A DNA stretch of 28,139 bases from Circinella minor (taxonomy: Eukaryota; Mucoromycota; Mucoromycetes; Mucorales; Lichtheimiaceae). Under the pieces are notes generated by a model. It saw only the letters and a program-made list of their open reading frames with translations, had not been told where the DNA came from and did no database searches. The number at the start of each line of letters is the position of its first letter. Within the stretch, counting starts at the first letter, position 1. The stretch lies in the NCBI GenBank assembly GCA_016758965.1, contig JAEPRB010000384.1:1-28139 (forward strand). The letters are read 5' to 3'. Made by a program: the position numbers and the translations under genes. Below, piece by piece: positions 10,158-20,800 of this stretch.

Positions 10158-11661
10158 TTATGATGATGATGTAGTATTATTAGTACTATTGGTATTATGA
10201 ATGTTATTGTTGTTGTCGGATGATAAGGATGATGTAGATGATGATAATTCTCCTCTTGTATTAGTATGATTATCTGGTGTAATAACGGGACGACGTGATG
10301 ATGAAAGAGGTTTGCCACTAGTAGTAACAGTAGTATTATCCTTTTTACCCAAATAAAACCCATCATCTACAAATGCACTACAATGATTCCATAATTTGGC
10401 TACTTCAGCCGTAACTCGAGTCACTTGTAAACATCCTTGTTTGACAGCTTTAGGCCAATTGAAATCTTCTTCAGTAGATATAGATCGAACGGAAGTCATC
10501 ACTGACACCATCACCTAATAATAACAAAAAGGGGGTTTTTTTTCCCTTTACTATTTACTGTTTTTTTTTTATTTCTCCCTTCATATATTTATAATCATTT
10601 ACCTTGAGATATTGATTAGTATCCTGCCAAAAACCTTTCCTTGAGGTAGTGTCATCAGCAGTAGTTATAATTTGTAAATTTTTATCCAATCGTAATGCCC
10701 GTTCGGCTGCATCCTGTGCCTGCCGTGCAAGATCCCGGAGTTTGTTTGCAAGAACGGATGAAATTTCCGTTGCCAAGGTTTGTTCAATGGATTGTTTTAA
10801 TATTTCAGTAACATGTAATGAATGCGTCACAGCCAATTTTAAATGACTATAAAGTTGAGATCTATCATCCACAGAAGGTGATGCAATAGTAGGTGATCCT
10901 AAACTAGATGTTGCTGTCGTTGTATGTTCACTATGTGAGCGCCCGCGCATCGGTACTTTCTGTTGTGGTTGTTGTGATGATAAAGGTAATAATACTTGCC
11001 ATATATCTTTGATATCTACTGCAGTTGTATGTATCATGACTAATAAATGTCGTGTATATTTCACATCCATTAATTGTATCACTGTTGTTGTGTTTTGTTG
11101 TAGTAAGGAACATAATTCTTTCAGTACACGAATACAGCTAATAGCTGATTTTACAAGTTGTTCGGTATTATTCTTATTATTCTTATCCTCTTGTTGTTGA
11201 TTATCCAATATGTTCATAAATCGTTCTGTTGCTGCCATTGATTTAATAAATAAAGGTGATAGAATAGAATTAAGGCCATCAAAGGTCAAACAACGCCGTA
11301 TAGCGGCGTGTAACGAAGTTGCAGCAAACAAAAGTGACCGACAAGCTTCTGTCAACTTGGGTTGTTGTTTTTCTTGTTCTTGTTCTTGTTCTGGTCGTTG
11401 GTGTTGTTGACTACGTGTACGTTGTAAATAAGCATCACATGTAACTATGTCCATGTTATCTGATTGAAGATTGAGAGGAGGAAGAGAAGCAGCCACTTTA
11501 CCGATTTGCCGATTTTGAGTTGGTGAAGTCGAAGGTGGTGGAGAAGCTTTATAAGTAGAAGGACCGTGTTTATTTAAAGATAGACCAAGTGACCCAGAAG
11601 AGGAATGAGCCGTAAGTGATCGAAGAGAAGAAGCATGATGTCCATCTGAAGGATGGTTCAT
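10158..11661 (-). CDS. Helical low-complexity protein resembling the C-terminal domain of RAM-pathway Sog2 (tentative), two exons
   Basis: Exons 11661-10603 and 10514-10158 join in phase 0 across an 88-base GT-AG intron to a 471-residue protein. Residues 1-90 are Ser/Pro/His/Gln-rich and disordered. Residues about 105-350 are mostly amphipathic helices with conserved-looking segments such as LFAATSLHAAIRRCLTF, AISCIRVLKELCSLL and LRDLARQAQDAAERAL. After the intron comes NWPKAVKQGCLQVTRVTAEV, then a Ser/Asn/Thr-rich tail. The helical layout recalls the Sog2 C-terminal region, which acts with NDR kinase Cbk1/Orb6 in morphogenesis, but the leucine-rich repeats that begin fungal Sog2 proteins are absent. 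There is no room for them upstream because frataxin ends 268 bases away. The family link is an inference from pattern, not a firm motif. Confidence 0.55.
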
Positions 11662-11928
11662 GGTTTATTGTTTATTACTACTTACTATATATATATAAAT
11701 ATACAGTTTTCGTTCTTTTATATATATTAATAAAAGGATGAAAATATAAAATAAAATAATAAAATAAAAAAAAAAGTTCCTTTTTGATTTTTTTTGAAAA
11801 AAAATATATATTATTCGGGCTTGGTTTGCTATCTTTGTGTTTTATTACCTACATAATAATAATAATAATAATGCAACAATTATACTATTATTTTCTTTTT
11901 ATTATAATTTTTTTTTTATATATCTATC

Positions 11929-12827
11929 TTAAACATCAAAACCTTCTAAAACATCAATAGATTGTCCAAATATTTCACTCAATTCTTCATTTAATAATTC
12001 ATCTAATGTATGATTATCTCGATGATAAAACCATTTTTTATGCTCCTTATCAAAGTCATAACGTTTAGGTCCACTAATAATAATTTTTTTTTTTATATAT
12101 TATAATCTTTTAATTAATATCTTTATAATATATTCATCATAAATATATATTTTTTCATTTACCTTTTTGGTGATGAAAGCCAAATTTGTTGATTAGGTGG
12201 TTGTTTATTAAGTACATAAGTTCCATGTTCACCCAATTTAATCGTCATAACACCTTGCTATTTAAATAATCCCTTTTCTTTATTATTAAAATATTCATAT
12301 ATATATATATATATATATATTTCATCTTACCCCTCCCCTTTCTTCCCCCTCCCTCCTTTCTTTCTTTCTTTCTCTCTCTCTCTCTCTCTATCGCATACAC
12401 ACACTTAATCATACCGCATATTCAATATCGAAACCTGGTAAATCAACTTCTTCACCAATAGTTTCCAAGGTTTCATCAATATGATCAAGAGTTTCGTCAG
12501 AAACTTGGTGATATTGATCAATCGTCAACGATCTATATTTATAATGTTGAAAATTAAAACTTTTTTTATGACTTTTTTTTTTTTTTAAAAAAAAAAAAAC
12601 AAGTTTACTACTTACGCGGCATTGTAAGTTTGTCTCATAGGCAAAGTAGTGAATAGACCTCTTCGAGTTAAAAACATACGCGATGGGTTGATTTTATTAT
12701 TTGACAATGAACATGTCAAAACACGTTTCGGTACTACTGTTGATGTAGTCAAAAATCGAGTTGCTGTTTGTTGTTGTAAAATAAATCGCTTCGAACAAGC
12801 TGATCGTATAGATCGCATAAATGACAT
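11929..12827 (-). CDS. Frataxin, mitochondrial iron chaperone for Fe-S cluster assembly, four exons
   Basis: Exons 12827-12616, 12532-12415, 12257-12163 and 12073-11929 join with phases 2, 0 and 2 into 189 residues. The first 70 residues are rich in Arg, Ser and Thr and nearly free of acids, a clear mitochondrial presequence. The mature domain begins at [17 protein letters not shown], the acidic iron-binding first helix. It continues [20 protein letters not shown], then [19 protein letters not shown] with [13 protein letters not shown] (the conserved beta-sheet, with QIW and SGPKRYD), and ends with [14 protein letters not shown], the last helix. Frataxin (yeast YFH1) promotes iron-sulfur cluster assembly with Nfs1 and Isu1. 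Introns contain an AT microsatellite (about 12295-12321) and CT runs (about 12357-12390). The neighbouring upstream gene, in the same orientation, is ferroportin. Confidence 0.96.
12295..12390. repeat. AT and CT microsatellites inside a frataxin intron
   Basis: A run of about 13 AT units near 12295-12321 and a C/T-rich run ending in about ten TC units near 12360-12390 lie within the intron 12414-12258 of frataxin. Both lie outside the exons. Confidence 0.85.
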
Positions 12828-12849
12828 TAGAAGTATATTTGTTGGAGAA

Positions 12850-12856
12850 TGAGAAT

Positions 12857-12893
<37 letters not shown>

Positions 12894-12905
12894 GGGGAGA
12901 GAAAA
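12850..12905. repeat. GA-rich microsatellite upstream of frataxin
   Basis: An interrupted (GA)n tract of about 50 bases lies just upstream of the frataxin ATG on the minus strand. Read in the transcribed direction it is a CT-rich leader like those before other genes of the window, so it may be part of the promoter or 5' UTR. Confidence 0.75.
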
Positions 12906-13121
12906 AGAGTTATATAAGTAGGAGTTAAGTAAAAGTATATAATAAGTTTATATGATATCATAAACAACCAATAAATTTTAAAGTACATTGGGTCGTAAGT
13001 AGTACGGTTGATTATTTTACCGTAAATGATGATGAGGTGGATGGGGAATATGAGGTGCGGTAAACGCATATAAAAAAGAAAAGTCAGGAACATAGATAAT
13101 GGTTTATAATAATAAGTTATT

Positions 13122-14471
13122 CTAATCGATATGTAAATGAATTAAATGACCTCTTTGCTTTTTAACAAAAGAAGTATAAATAACTGTTGCTAATAAAACA
13201 GAACAAAATGAGATAAATGCTGGAATAAAAAACTGGGAAGGGTCCGAGAATATCATAGTAAGTATATATTGTGATAAATCAAAAAAGTTGCACAAACTAT
13301 GTTGCCATCCAGAAATTCCACCAATCTTGTCAACTTCCACAAATTGTTGTAATAGAATTGTTTCTGCCATATCATATAGCCAAAGACCAATACGACTTAA
13401 TGACATTCCGCCAAATAATAAAATAGATCCATAAGGAATTGTTTTGACAAAGGATAAAATGACAGGTATTAAACATATACATTCAAACCAAAGTGCCCAT
13501 AATCCTGTACGTATCATACCAATTCTTTGTGAAAGTATTGGTAAAATATAAGTGGCACCTATGCCCATAAATCCAGCAACTGCTCGTAATACACCCAATG
13601 TAATATCATCATAACCTTCTAGTTTTAAATAAGTTACCATAATACCACCGAATGATAAGACAGTCAAATATAATAATGAAAGTGCAAAACTAGGAAGGAA
13701 AATATCGTGTTGTATATATTCCATCAAAGAGACACCATCACTAGTATTATTTTGTTTTTTCTTTTGTCGTCGTCGTTGTTGTCGATGCTGTGTAATAGAA
13801 GGTGATGTTGAAGAAGAAGCAGAAGTTGTGGCAGGAGATACATCATGATCAATTAATGGGGTATATTCTTCATCCAAGGCTGGACAATCTTGATAAACTC
13901 GATAAATCAATTGATATTCAATGATAAAAGATATTACATTCCATATAGCAATAATCACAGGTGCACTGGGTGTTAATGTTAAAAATCCAATCGAGACAGG
14001 TGCCACTGTTTTACAAAACAAATCGATACGTCGCATTATAGTAATCATATTCTCGGTATCACCACCAGAAATAACCATAACCCAATCCTTTTCCACTGCA
14101 ATACTGTTACCAATAAATGCCAACTTAAGAATACAGCTGCAACTCACAATGACACAAAACCCAGTCATTTGTTCTACATTATCAAGTAGGTGTTGTTGAC
14201 GACGTAACAAAATATAAAATGTAATGCAACAAAATATAATGGCGGCTTTTTGAACAAGTAAAGTGTAACGCACAAATGGTAAACGAGGGAATTGGTCAAC
14301 CCAATAACCGACATGGCTACTTAAAAATACGGCTGAAAGAGTCGTGATGAATCCATAAATGGAAGGAAGTAATAGAGATTCGTGAAATATTTTGGCAAGT
14401 AAAATATAAGCAAGAAATTCAAATACACGATCAGTCCATGATGTTAAAAAGTGTGAAATATATATTCGCAT
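13122..14471 (-). CDS. Ferroportin (SLC40 family) iron exporter, single exon
   Basis: One uninterrupted frame encodes 449 residues from the ATG at 14471; the frame continues seven codons upstream only from a non-ATG codon. The N-terminus YISHFLTSWTDRVFEFLAY matches the ferroportin HFLS-W-DR opening with its metal-site Asp. Next come SLLLPSIYGF, the SSHVGYWVDQFPRL signature between helices 2 and 3, and SIAVEKDWVMVISG with MRRIDLFCKTVAP, the SLC40 helix 4-5 motif. About ten to twelve hydrophobic segments follow, with a long polar Ser/Gln/Arg loop at residues about 205-245. The C-terminus is short. Family members export Fe2+ from the cytosol, or into vacuoles in some lineages; direction and membrane here are unknown. 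The gene is intronless, unlike its neighbours, and lies 295 bases upstream of frataxin in the same orientation. Its upstream flank ends at an inverted-repeat element at 14638. Confidence 0.88.
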   Translation of the reverse strand: MRIYISHFLTSWTDRVFEFLAYILLAKIFHESLLLPSIYGFITTLSAVFLSSHVGYWVDQFPRLPFVRYTLLVQKAAIIFCCITFYILLRRQQHLLDNVEQMTGFCVIVSCSCILKLAFIGNSIAVEKDWVMVISGGDTENMITIMRRIDLFCKTVAPVSIGFLTLTPSAPVIIAIWNVISFIIEYQLIYRVYQDCPALDEEYTPLIDHDVSPATTSASSSTSPSITQHRQQRRRQKKKQNNTSDGVSLMEYIQHDIFLPSFALSLLYLTVLSFGGIMVTYLKLEGYDDITLGVLRAVAGFMGIGATYILPILSQRIGMIRTGLWALWFECICLIPVILSFVKTIPYGSILLFGGMSLSRIGLWLYDMAETILLQQFVEVDKIGGISGWQHSLCNFFDLSQYILTMIFSDPSQFFIPAFISFCSVLLATVIYTSFVKKQRGHLIHLHID

Positions 14472-14637
14472 CGTAAAAAGAAAAAGGGGCAAGGGTACCT
14501 TACAGGTTGTGAATAATAATAATAAATAAAATTGTTTAGTAGCGATAAGTGGACTTTATTTTTTTTTTCTCCAAAGCCTTTTTTTAGAAATCCGCAACTA
14601 TTTTCATCCCTTATCTATCTTTTGTTAGCGTCCAAAA

Positions 14638-14853
14638 TCCAATTCCGCCTAACTTTAAATTGGGCGACCAAAAATTTCGTCCAACCTCCAATTGGACTTT
14701 GGGCCGCCCAACTCCCAATTAATAATTATTTTATTATTTTATGCAAAAATCAATAATGAATTATACTATATTTGATATAAGAAAAAAAATATATAGTTTC
14801 TCTTCTATTTACAACCTATGTTTCATCTATTTAATCTTATTTAATGTATGTAA
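14638..14853 (+). repeat. Left long terminal inverted repeat
   Basis: The outer 90 bases are unusually GC-rich for this window and are packed with TCCAA/TTGGA and TTGGGCG/CGCCCAA motifs in both orientations, including the palindrome TCCAATTGGA. The inner part is AT-rich. The similarity to the right copy stops sharply after TTTAATGTATGTAA. Confidence 0.9.
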
Positions 14854-16210
14854 ATTCTAAATTTTACATATATAGTTCATCATTTTGAATATAAATTACT
14901 ATTATAAAGCATTTAATTACCTTAAATAAATCAAAGTATAATGTGGCCGTTCATGATATATACTATATTTCTACGTAAATAAACATATTTTTTCTTGAAT
15001 TGTATAGACCAGCGCCTATTAATGGCCAATAAAAACAAAGTGATTACATATACGTAGCAAAAAAGATTAATTAATCAAAATGGAGATAAAACCTTTTATG
15101 ACTTTTAACAATTTAATAATGGTGATAGAGTATGTAGAAGAAAAGTGTTGCGATTTTTGAACTTAAGTAATCTACTAGTAAATTGCTTTACTACTATTGT
15201 TTGTATAAATTTCTATATAGTGATTTTGGGATTCACACTATGATAAATATTGTGGAATAAACTATGTACACATAGAATATAATAGTTTCTAAATTATTTC
15301 CTTTGTTGAAAAATTATGATTCCCCATTTTATGTAATAAATATTCGATTGGATCAACTATTTATTGCAGTATAATCACCTCTTTTTATAAAGACTATCAT
15401 TTTTCGGCAGCCAAAAGATATAATTCACTAATACTTAATAGCAATAATATGAGAGATGACAATGTCTATTGAATATATAAAAGTATCTTTACATTTATAA
15501 AATCAGACGGCATAGTACACGAGCAGTGTCTACATTACAACAGTATATATTAGGTAATAAACTAAAGCTAAGGAATTAAAAAATATAGTGTGACATTTTG
15601 TATAAACTTAGTAGATTATAATAATAAACAGACTTGTACGTACGTACCTAATAAAAAGGTAGCGGTACTGTACAAGGTTATATACAGTTATACATATATA
15701 TTTTTTATATATCTAATTGAAAATTATATTACTATATATATGATACAAATGTTCAAATTACTTATTTGAATACACGTAAGCTTTTTACATATTATGAGTA
15801 ATGCTTCAAATTTATACAATTATAAGAAGGTGAAAGCTTTTTTTTAATGCGAAAATCTATTTACTTCAATTACGTACTGCTAAATTTAATATAAACATGC
15901 ATTGATATGTCAAATGTAAATATTTAATATAAAAAAAACAATACGTATGCTTATTTTTTATTATTACACCTACATTCAAGACATTCTTTTTTTTCGTTAT
16001 ATATATATAATTAAATTCATATCTTTTATATTCGTATTTAGCTATAATTATTAAATTATATTAATTAACATAGTTAAATAAAAGAGCAAAAAATGCATAT
16101 AAATTAGGGAGTAAAAATAATCATAAGCCTATGCTATCAATTTCCTCCTTAGTGAGTCTTTAAACAATATGGACATTTTAATAAACTAAAACGCTGCAAG
16201 GTTAAAGCAG
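14854..16210. other. AT-rich non-coding interior of the transposon-like unit
   Basis: About 1.36 kb without a credible gene. It contains seven TACGTA sites, including an overlapping pair at about 15638-15647. No further splice or protein signature is seen. Confidence 0.55.
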
Positions 16211-16219
16211 TATAAATAG
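16211..16219 (+). promoter_or_regulatory. TATA box of the HHCC integrase-like gene
   Basis: TATAAATAG, a near-perfect TATA element, lies 135 bases upstream of the ATG at 16354. It suggests the gene was built to be transcribed by RNA polymerase II from its own promoter. Confidence 0.55.
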
Positions 16220-16353
16220 AGACACGGTTTCAGCTTGACACATCCATCAAAACCTATCGATTCATTGTTCCTTCTATTTATAAATATTATATAAATAATA
16301 TATTACCAAGAACATTTAAACTTTCTACTATTTAGTTAATACGTACTACCATC

Positions 16354-17269
16354 ATGTCATCTGTTCAAGAAGTTTCCTGGCTTACAATTGAAGCTTTTGA
16401 TAACGTTGTTGCTAGTTTCATAACCAAACATAAGCATCAAGAAAAAGTTTTGATTCCGCATGAAATTTATAACGATGCTGTTAAAGTTCATAAGGTAGCT
16501 ATTATGTTTTATTTTTTATATATCATTGTGTTGTAATATAATAAAAAGAACTAATACATTTATATACAAATCTATAATTATGTATACAAAGGGTCAAAAT
16601 GATGTTCGCAATGCCAACTTTCGCTTCTGGACTAAGAGCAAGTTTGCACTTTCTAGTGGGCCTGGTGAGCCTGACATTTTATGTAAACGTGGAGGTTCAG
16701 ATCGGCAAATTGGAAAGCCCGTAGCCATTAAGGAAAACCTATACAGTTATATTGTTGATGGCCACACTCGTTGTGATCATGGAGCTCGTGATCCTACTTT
16801 CAAAAAGAATATTTTCAATATTATTTACTATATCTTTGCAAACTTGATTTGAACTTATGCTATTAGTTTTTATTTCGTTTTAACAAAATTTGTTTTTGGC
16901 ATACAGTGTCAGGAACGTTATTTGTTTATTCCTAAAGCACTTGTAGAAATGACACTTGCCAAGTGTTCAATCTGCGCACTTCGTCGTTCCAAAAAGACAA
17001 CAACAACAGCTGGCAAGGCAATTAAGTCAAACGCTTTCATGAAGCGACTTCAGGTACCAATGATATTTACTTTTTTAATATGTGATATTATGTATTGTTG
17101 TTTTTATTGTTAGTAGAATATTTGAAGATGTATTTTAACTTTAATTTTTTTATACGTTAAGATGGATCTTATTGATTACCAACCTAGCCCTATCTCTAAT
17201 ACTCGTGACGAAGATAATTCTAATAGTAGTGAAGAAAAACATGATAACCCCACACAACATAAAAAATAA
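16354..17269 (+). pseudogene. Integrase-type HHCC zinc-binding protein lacking the catalytic core; one intron without a canonical donor
   Basis: Exons 16354-16494, 16592 to about 16811, 16907-17053 and 17162-17269 would give about 200 residues. After an N-terminal helical part (IPHEIYNDAVKVHKGQ), the product shows HTRCDHGARDPTF, then YLFIPKALVEMTLAKCSIC. This is the H-x4-H, about 29 residues, C-x2-C zinc-binding fold that precedes the DDE core in Ty3/gypsy and Ginger/KRBA2-type integrases. Exon 4 starts MDLIDYQ, exactly like the first strand of the rve core, but then ends in an acidic Ser/Asn tail and a stop after 35 codons. Introns 1 (CTAAT branch, AAG acceptor) and 3 are ordinary. The second intron has a CAG acceptor but no GT donor at the position implied by protein spacing (after TTCAAAAAG); unspliced, the frame stops at 16850. 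It is either a decayed copy or spliced unusually. Function unknown. Confidence 0.6.
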
Positions 17270-17691
17270 TGCCTGAATATTTGGATAGTGCTTGAATAAT
17301 GCCTTAAAATAATGCCTGAATTATGCTTGATGTAGATAAAACATATACTTTATTCAAGCACTATTTTAAAGCATTATTCAGGCATTATTCAAGCATTATT
17401 CAAGCATTATTCAAGCATTATTCAAGCATTATTCAAGCATTATTCAAGCATTAAATTTAAGGCACTATTCAGGCACTATTAAAGTATTATTCAAGCACTA
17501 AATTTAAAGCATTATTCAGGCATTATTCAGGCACTATTCAGGCATTAAATGTGAATGAGTTGGGTTCAGGCATTATTCAGGCACTATTCAGGCATTAAAC
17601 AAAAATGAGTTGGGTTCAGGCATTATTCAGGAATTATTCAAGCATTAAAAAAATGAATCTTCTTGAGTTTAAGTATTATTCAAGTCTTATT
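17268..17691. repeat. Array of 11-base GCATTATTCAA-type repeats, partly inverted
   Basis: Bases 17268-17331 carry copies in one orientation (AATGCCTGAATA, GTGCTTGAATAATGCC). From 17346 on, the reverse orientation takes over, including a run of perfect 11-base GCATTATTCAA units at about 17382-17452 and variants GGCACTATTCA and GGCATTATTCA. A longer unit of about 50 bases beginning ATGAGTTGGGTTCAGGC occurs twice near 17553 and 17605. The opposing segments can pair as an imperfect hairpin. Arrays of short motifs near element ends are known as transposase-binding sites in CACTA elements. Confidence 0.85.
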
Positions 17692-17820
17692 TAGTTAAGA
17701 CCAGTAAATTTTGAAGTTGGTCAACGATTTTCATGCTAACAATTTTCAGCATTACGTAGTAAAATATGTTATAGCTTGCTACATTACATCCAATGTTATG
17801 TACGTACAATATATTTGACA

Positions 17821-17822
17821 TA

Positions 17823-17850
<28 letters not shown>
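17821..17850. repeat. AT microsatellite downstream of the transposase gene
   Basis: About thirteen TA units just beyond the transposase stop codon, in its presumed 3' flank. Confidence 0.85.
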
Positions 17851-17853
<3 letters not shown>

Positions 17854-17882
17854 AGTGTACAACTTGTTTTTTATTCAAATGT

Positions 17883-20800
17883 TTAAGTGAATATATTTTT
17901 AACAGCACCATGAATCATGGCCATTACCACAGGGTGGTGAGATATCATTCTTGGCCAAATAAAGTATGATCGAGTACCATAAGTCAGTGTCCCACAAAAA
18001 TTATTTATTGATTCAGGATTAATAATTATTAAACGCTTCAATGAAGTTGACGTTATATATACGGAACCAGAGCTAGGGTCGATAGACGGTCGTTCGTATA
18101 CATAGATGGGTACCAATATTCTTTTATCTTGTCCTTGTTTATGTACCATAAAAAATGGTATTTCACCAAAATAATATTGTGGTCCTGTCGCATCAATTGA
18201 GCCTTTCCCTTTGCATAAGTTTCTTAAAGTTAATTGTTAGTATTATATTTATGTTATGATAACTGCAGATATTCTTATATACGTAACAATAAATAATAGC
18301 AACATACACATCCACGTTCAACTCTATTCTAACAATATAAGCGGCCCGGCTAGTTTCTCTATGAGCAATTAAACTACTGAATGTATTACCACCAATCCAC
18401 ATTCGCTGTCCATATTTAAAACGTGTGTTTATCGTTACGTTTCTCCCATTTTGTCTGTTATATGAGATCATTGCTCTCTTTAATTCACCACCATTCACAC
18501 CTCCAAGATCTTGTATTATAGCATTCATATCAGCTTTTTTTAATTTTCCATGGATTTCAGCTGCATCTTGATTACAATCATCAACATAATATACGTATTT
18601 ACTTGGTCCTTTATTATTGGTTGTACCACATACTGTATCAATATATGGACCTATGGCAAGATTACGAACATATTTATTTACGTCCATCGATGGGTTTGCT
18701 GATTTTCGTAATAAGTTGCTGTAAACGCCAACCATTCTTTCAAGACAACGACATGAATAGTAAACCATTGGGCCCATCCGTCGAATAAGCTCAGGAACAT
18801 GAGAAAGGTAATGTTGATTTGGGGTAAACACAGATACAGACAAAATTTGAGAGTTTATAAGAGTACGTAAATAACTATGCCATTCTTTGATATCACTATA
18901 ATAATCACGTTATATGTTAAACCGCGAAGTACATATACCATCTGTCTGAACAATAAATTTATACTTACGATTCTACTACATCAGCTTGTTGACGTGTTAT
19001 ACTATATGATAATGCGGTTTGACAAGCACGCACAAGTGACATGGCTGCTTTTCTTGCATCGGACGTTTTTAGTAATGGAACTACCAATGTTGGTATAGCA
19101 TAAAGAAGAAAGTCAATCCAGGTTACAGCTTTGATTTTACTTCCACTAACATTTGCCCAGTCACCAGTGAATTCAGATGGGATTTTTTTCTTGATACATC
19201 TGTACTCTCCAGAACTTCGGCAATATTATCAATTTGAAACGGGTTTTCATGGGCTTTATTCCATTCTGTCTTCAAATTATATTGACCTATTAATAAGTCA
19301 TAGAATTGATGGCTGATGCCATGGCCAATCATATGCATTTCATCGCCTGTAAAAAATTCAGCAGATAGAAACGTATACAGATGTGCAAATTTGCAAGGAC
19401 CTACAATTCCTGACTGAAGAATGAAAAGATAAAGTTTATATAATATTGCTGATTAACTTATCTTTATTCCAACTAATACGTCCAATTTATGTCATACGTA
19501 CCTCTGTTCCCTCAAGAAATTCTTTTTTGGTTCTCCATTCCATGTTATACTCATTATCAACATCATTAAAGTACATCCCAAAACCATTTTCATCATGCAT
19601 ACCTGGTAACGGGCAAATACGACATCCAAAAAACGAAGTATGTGATTGTACATTAGCAAGTGTTTTAATTGCAGGAATGTCACCTATTAAAGCCATAAAA
19701 AAATTATGAAAGTCTTATTACTATATTTTATATTATAGTATTGTTCTTCTATGTTCAAAAACGTAATCGGGAGGAATAGGTACCTGTAACTCCCAATAAA
19801 TGTGCTTTCACCGTAATGTTTTCTTTTCCAATTTCAATTTTGATTCCTTTTGTTGCTGAGTCATCAAGATCCTTCATTGTTGGTCCCAAAAATAACCAAA
19901 GATCTTTAACAGATAATGGACCAGGCGTCAAAGCGATAGTAAGCATATTTTTATTTTGATATCTACAGAATATTTATACATTATAGCTACTTGATATCAT
20001 GCATATATAACCCTGAGCTTACTGTAAGTAATAAAAAAAATACATACCTGATTGTTTTATCTAGATTTAAAACTACAAAATGAATAATTCCAAAACTATG
20101 GTTTTTCTTTTGTTCATAAGGACTGAATTGATCCCAAGCCATCAGTAATGCTATATCGTATTTGTTATTAAAAAGTCCTTCTTTTTTCAATTTTTGATAC
20201 GTTTTTCCAGCAAAGATATCGTCATAAATTCCATCACGATGCTTGTAGTTATGGCGATATATAAGTTTTTCCTTTGTTTCTTGATCTTGTAATCTGAGGG
20301 CTAATTGTTCAGCTAATGGGAGGATAGATACTGTTGATCGCGGTTTATGCTCTTTATTGTATCGTGGCTGTCTACATGAAAAGCACTCAGACGAAGTATC
20401 GTCATTATAATACATTTTGCAACCATTGATGCAACAATCAAATTCTTTCGAAGAAACCGGATATACTTTGTCTGCGAGTTTATTAGTACGATACAGAGAA
20501 AAAATGAATTCGTGCTCTACATACATATACAAGTATTTAATGACATACATTTAAAAAGTTCAACATAGCTTTTTACTTCATACATACCACTATCAAAGTA
20601 ACTAATAATAGTACTATTTATAACATTGAGAATATCATCGTGTGAAGCTATTGGAATTCCTCCTCGATCGACGATTCTTTTTATTTGAAGACTTGCTTTT
20701 TCAGCCATTCTCTCTGGTATTGTTCTTTTAAAATCAAACTCGAGCGGAGCACTAGAGGTTGTGCCAGTTGATGGTTGACCTTCTATAGGTGGTACTGGTG

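Noticed and set aside
10109..10366. 85-codon minus-strand frame rich in Ile, Leu and His
   Set aside because: It is an alternative frame of the Ser/Asn-rich C-terminal exon of the 10158-11661 gene.
13921..14199. Plus-strand 92-codon frame
   Set aside because: It is antisense to the well-supported ferroportin coding sequence.
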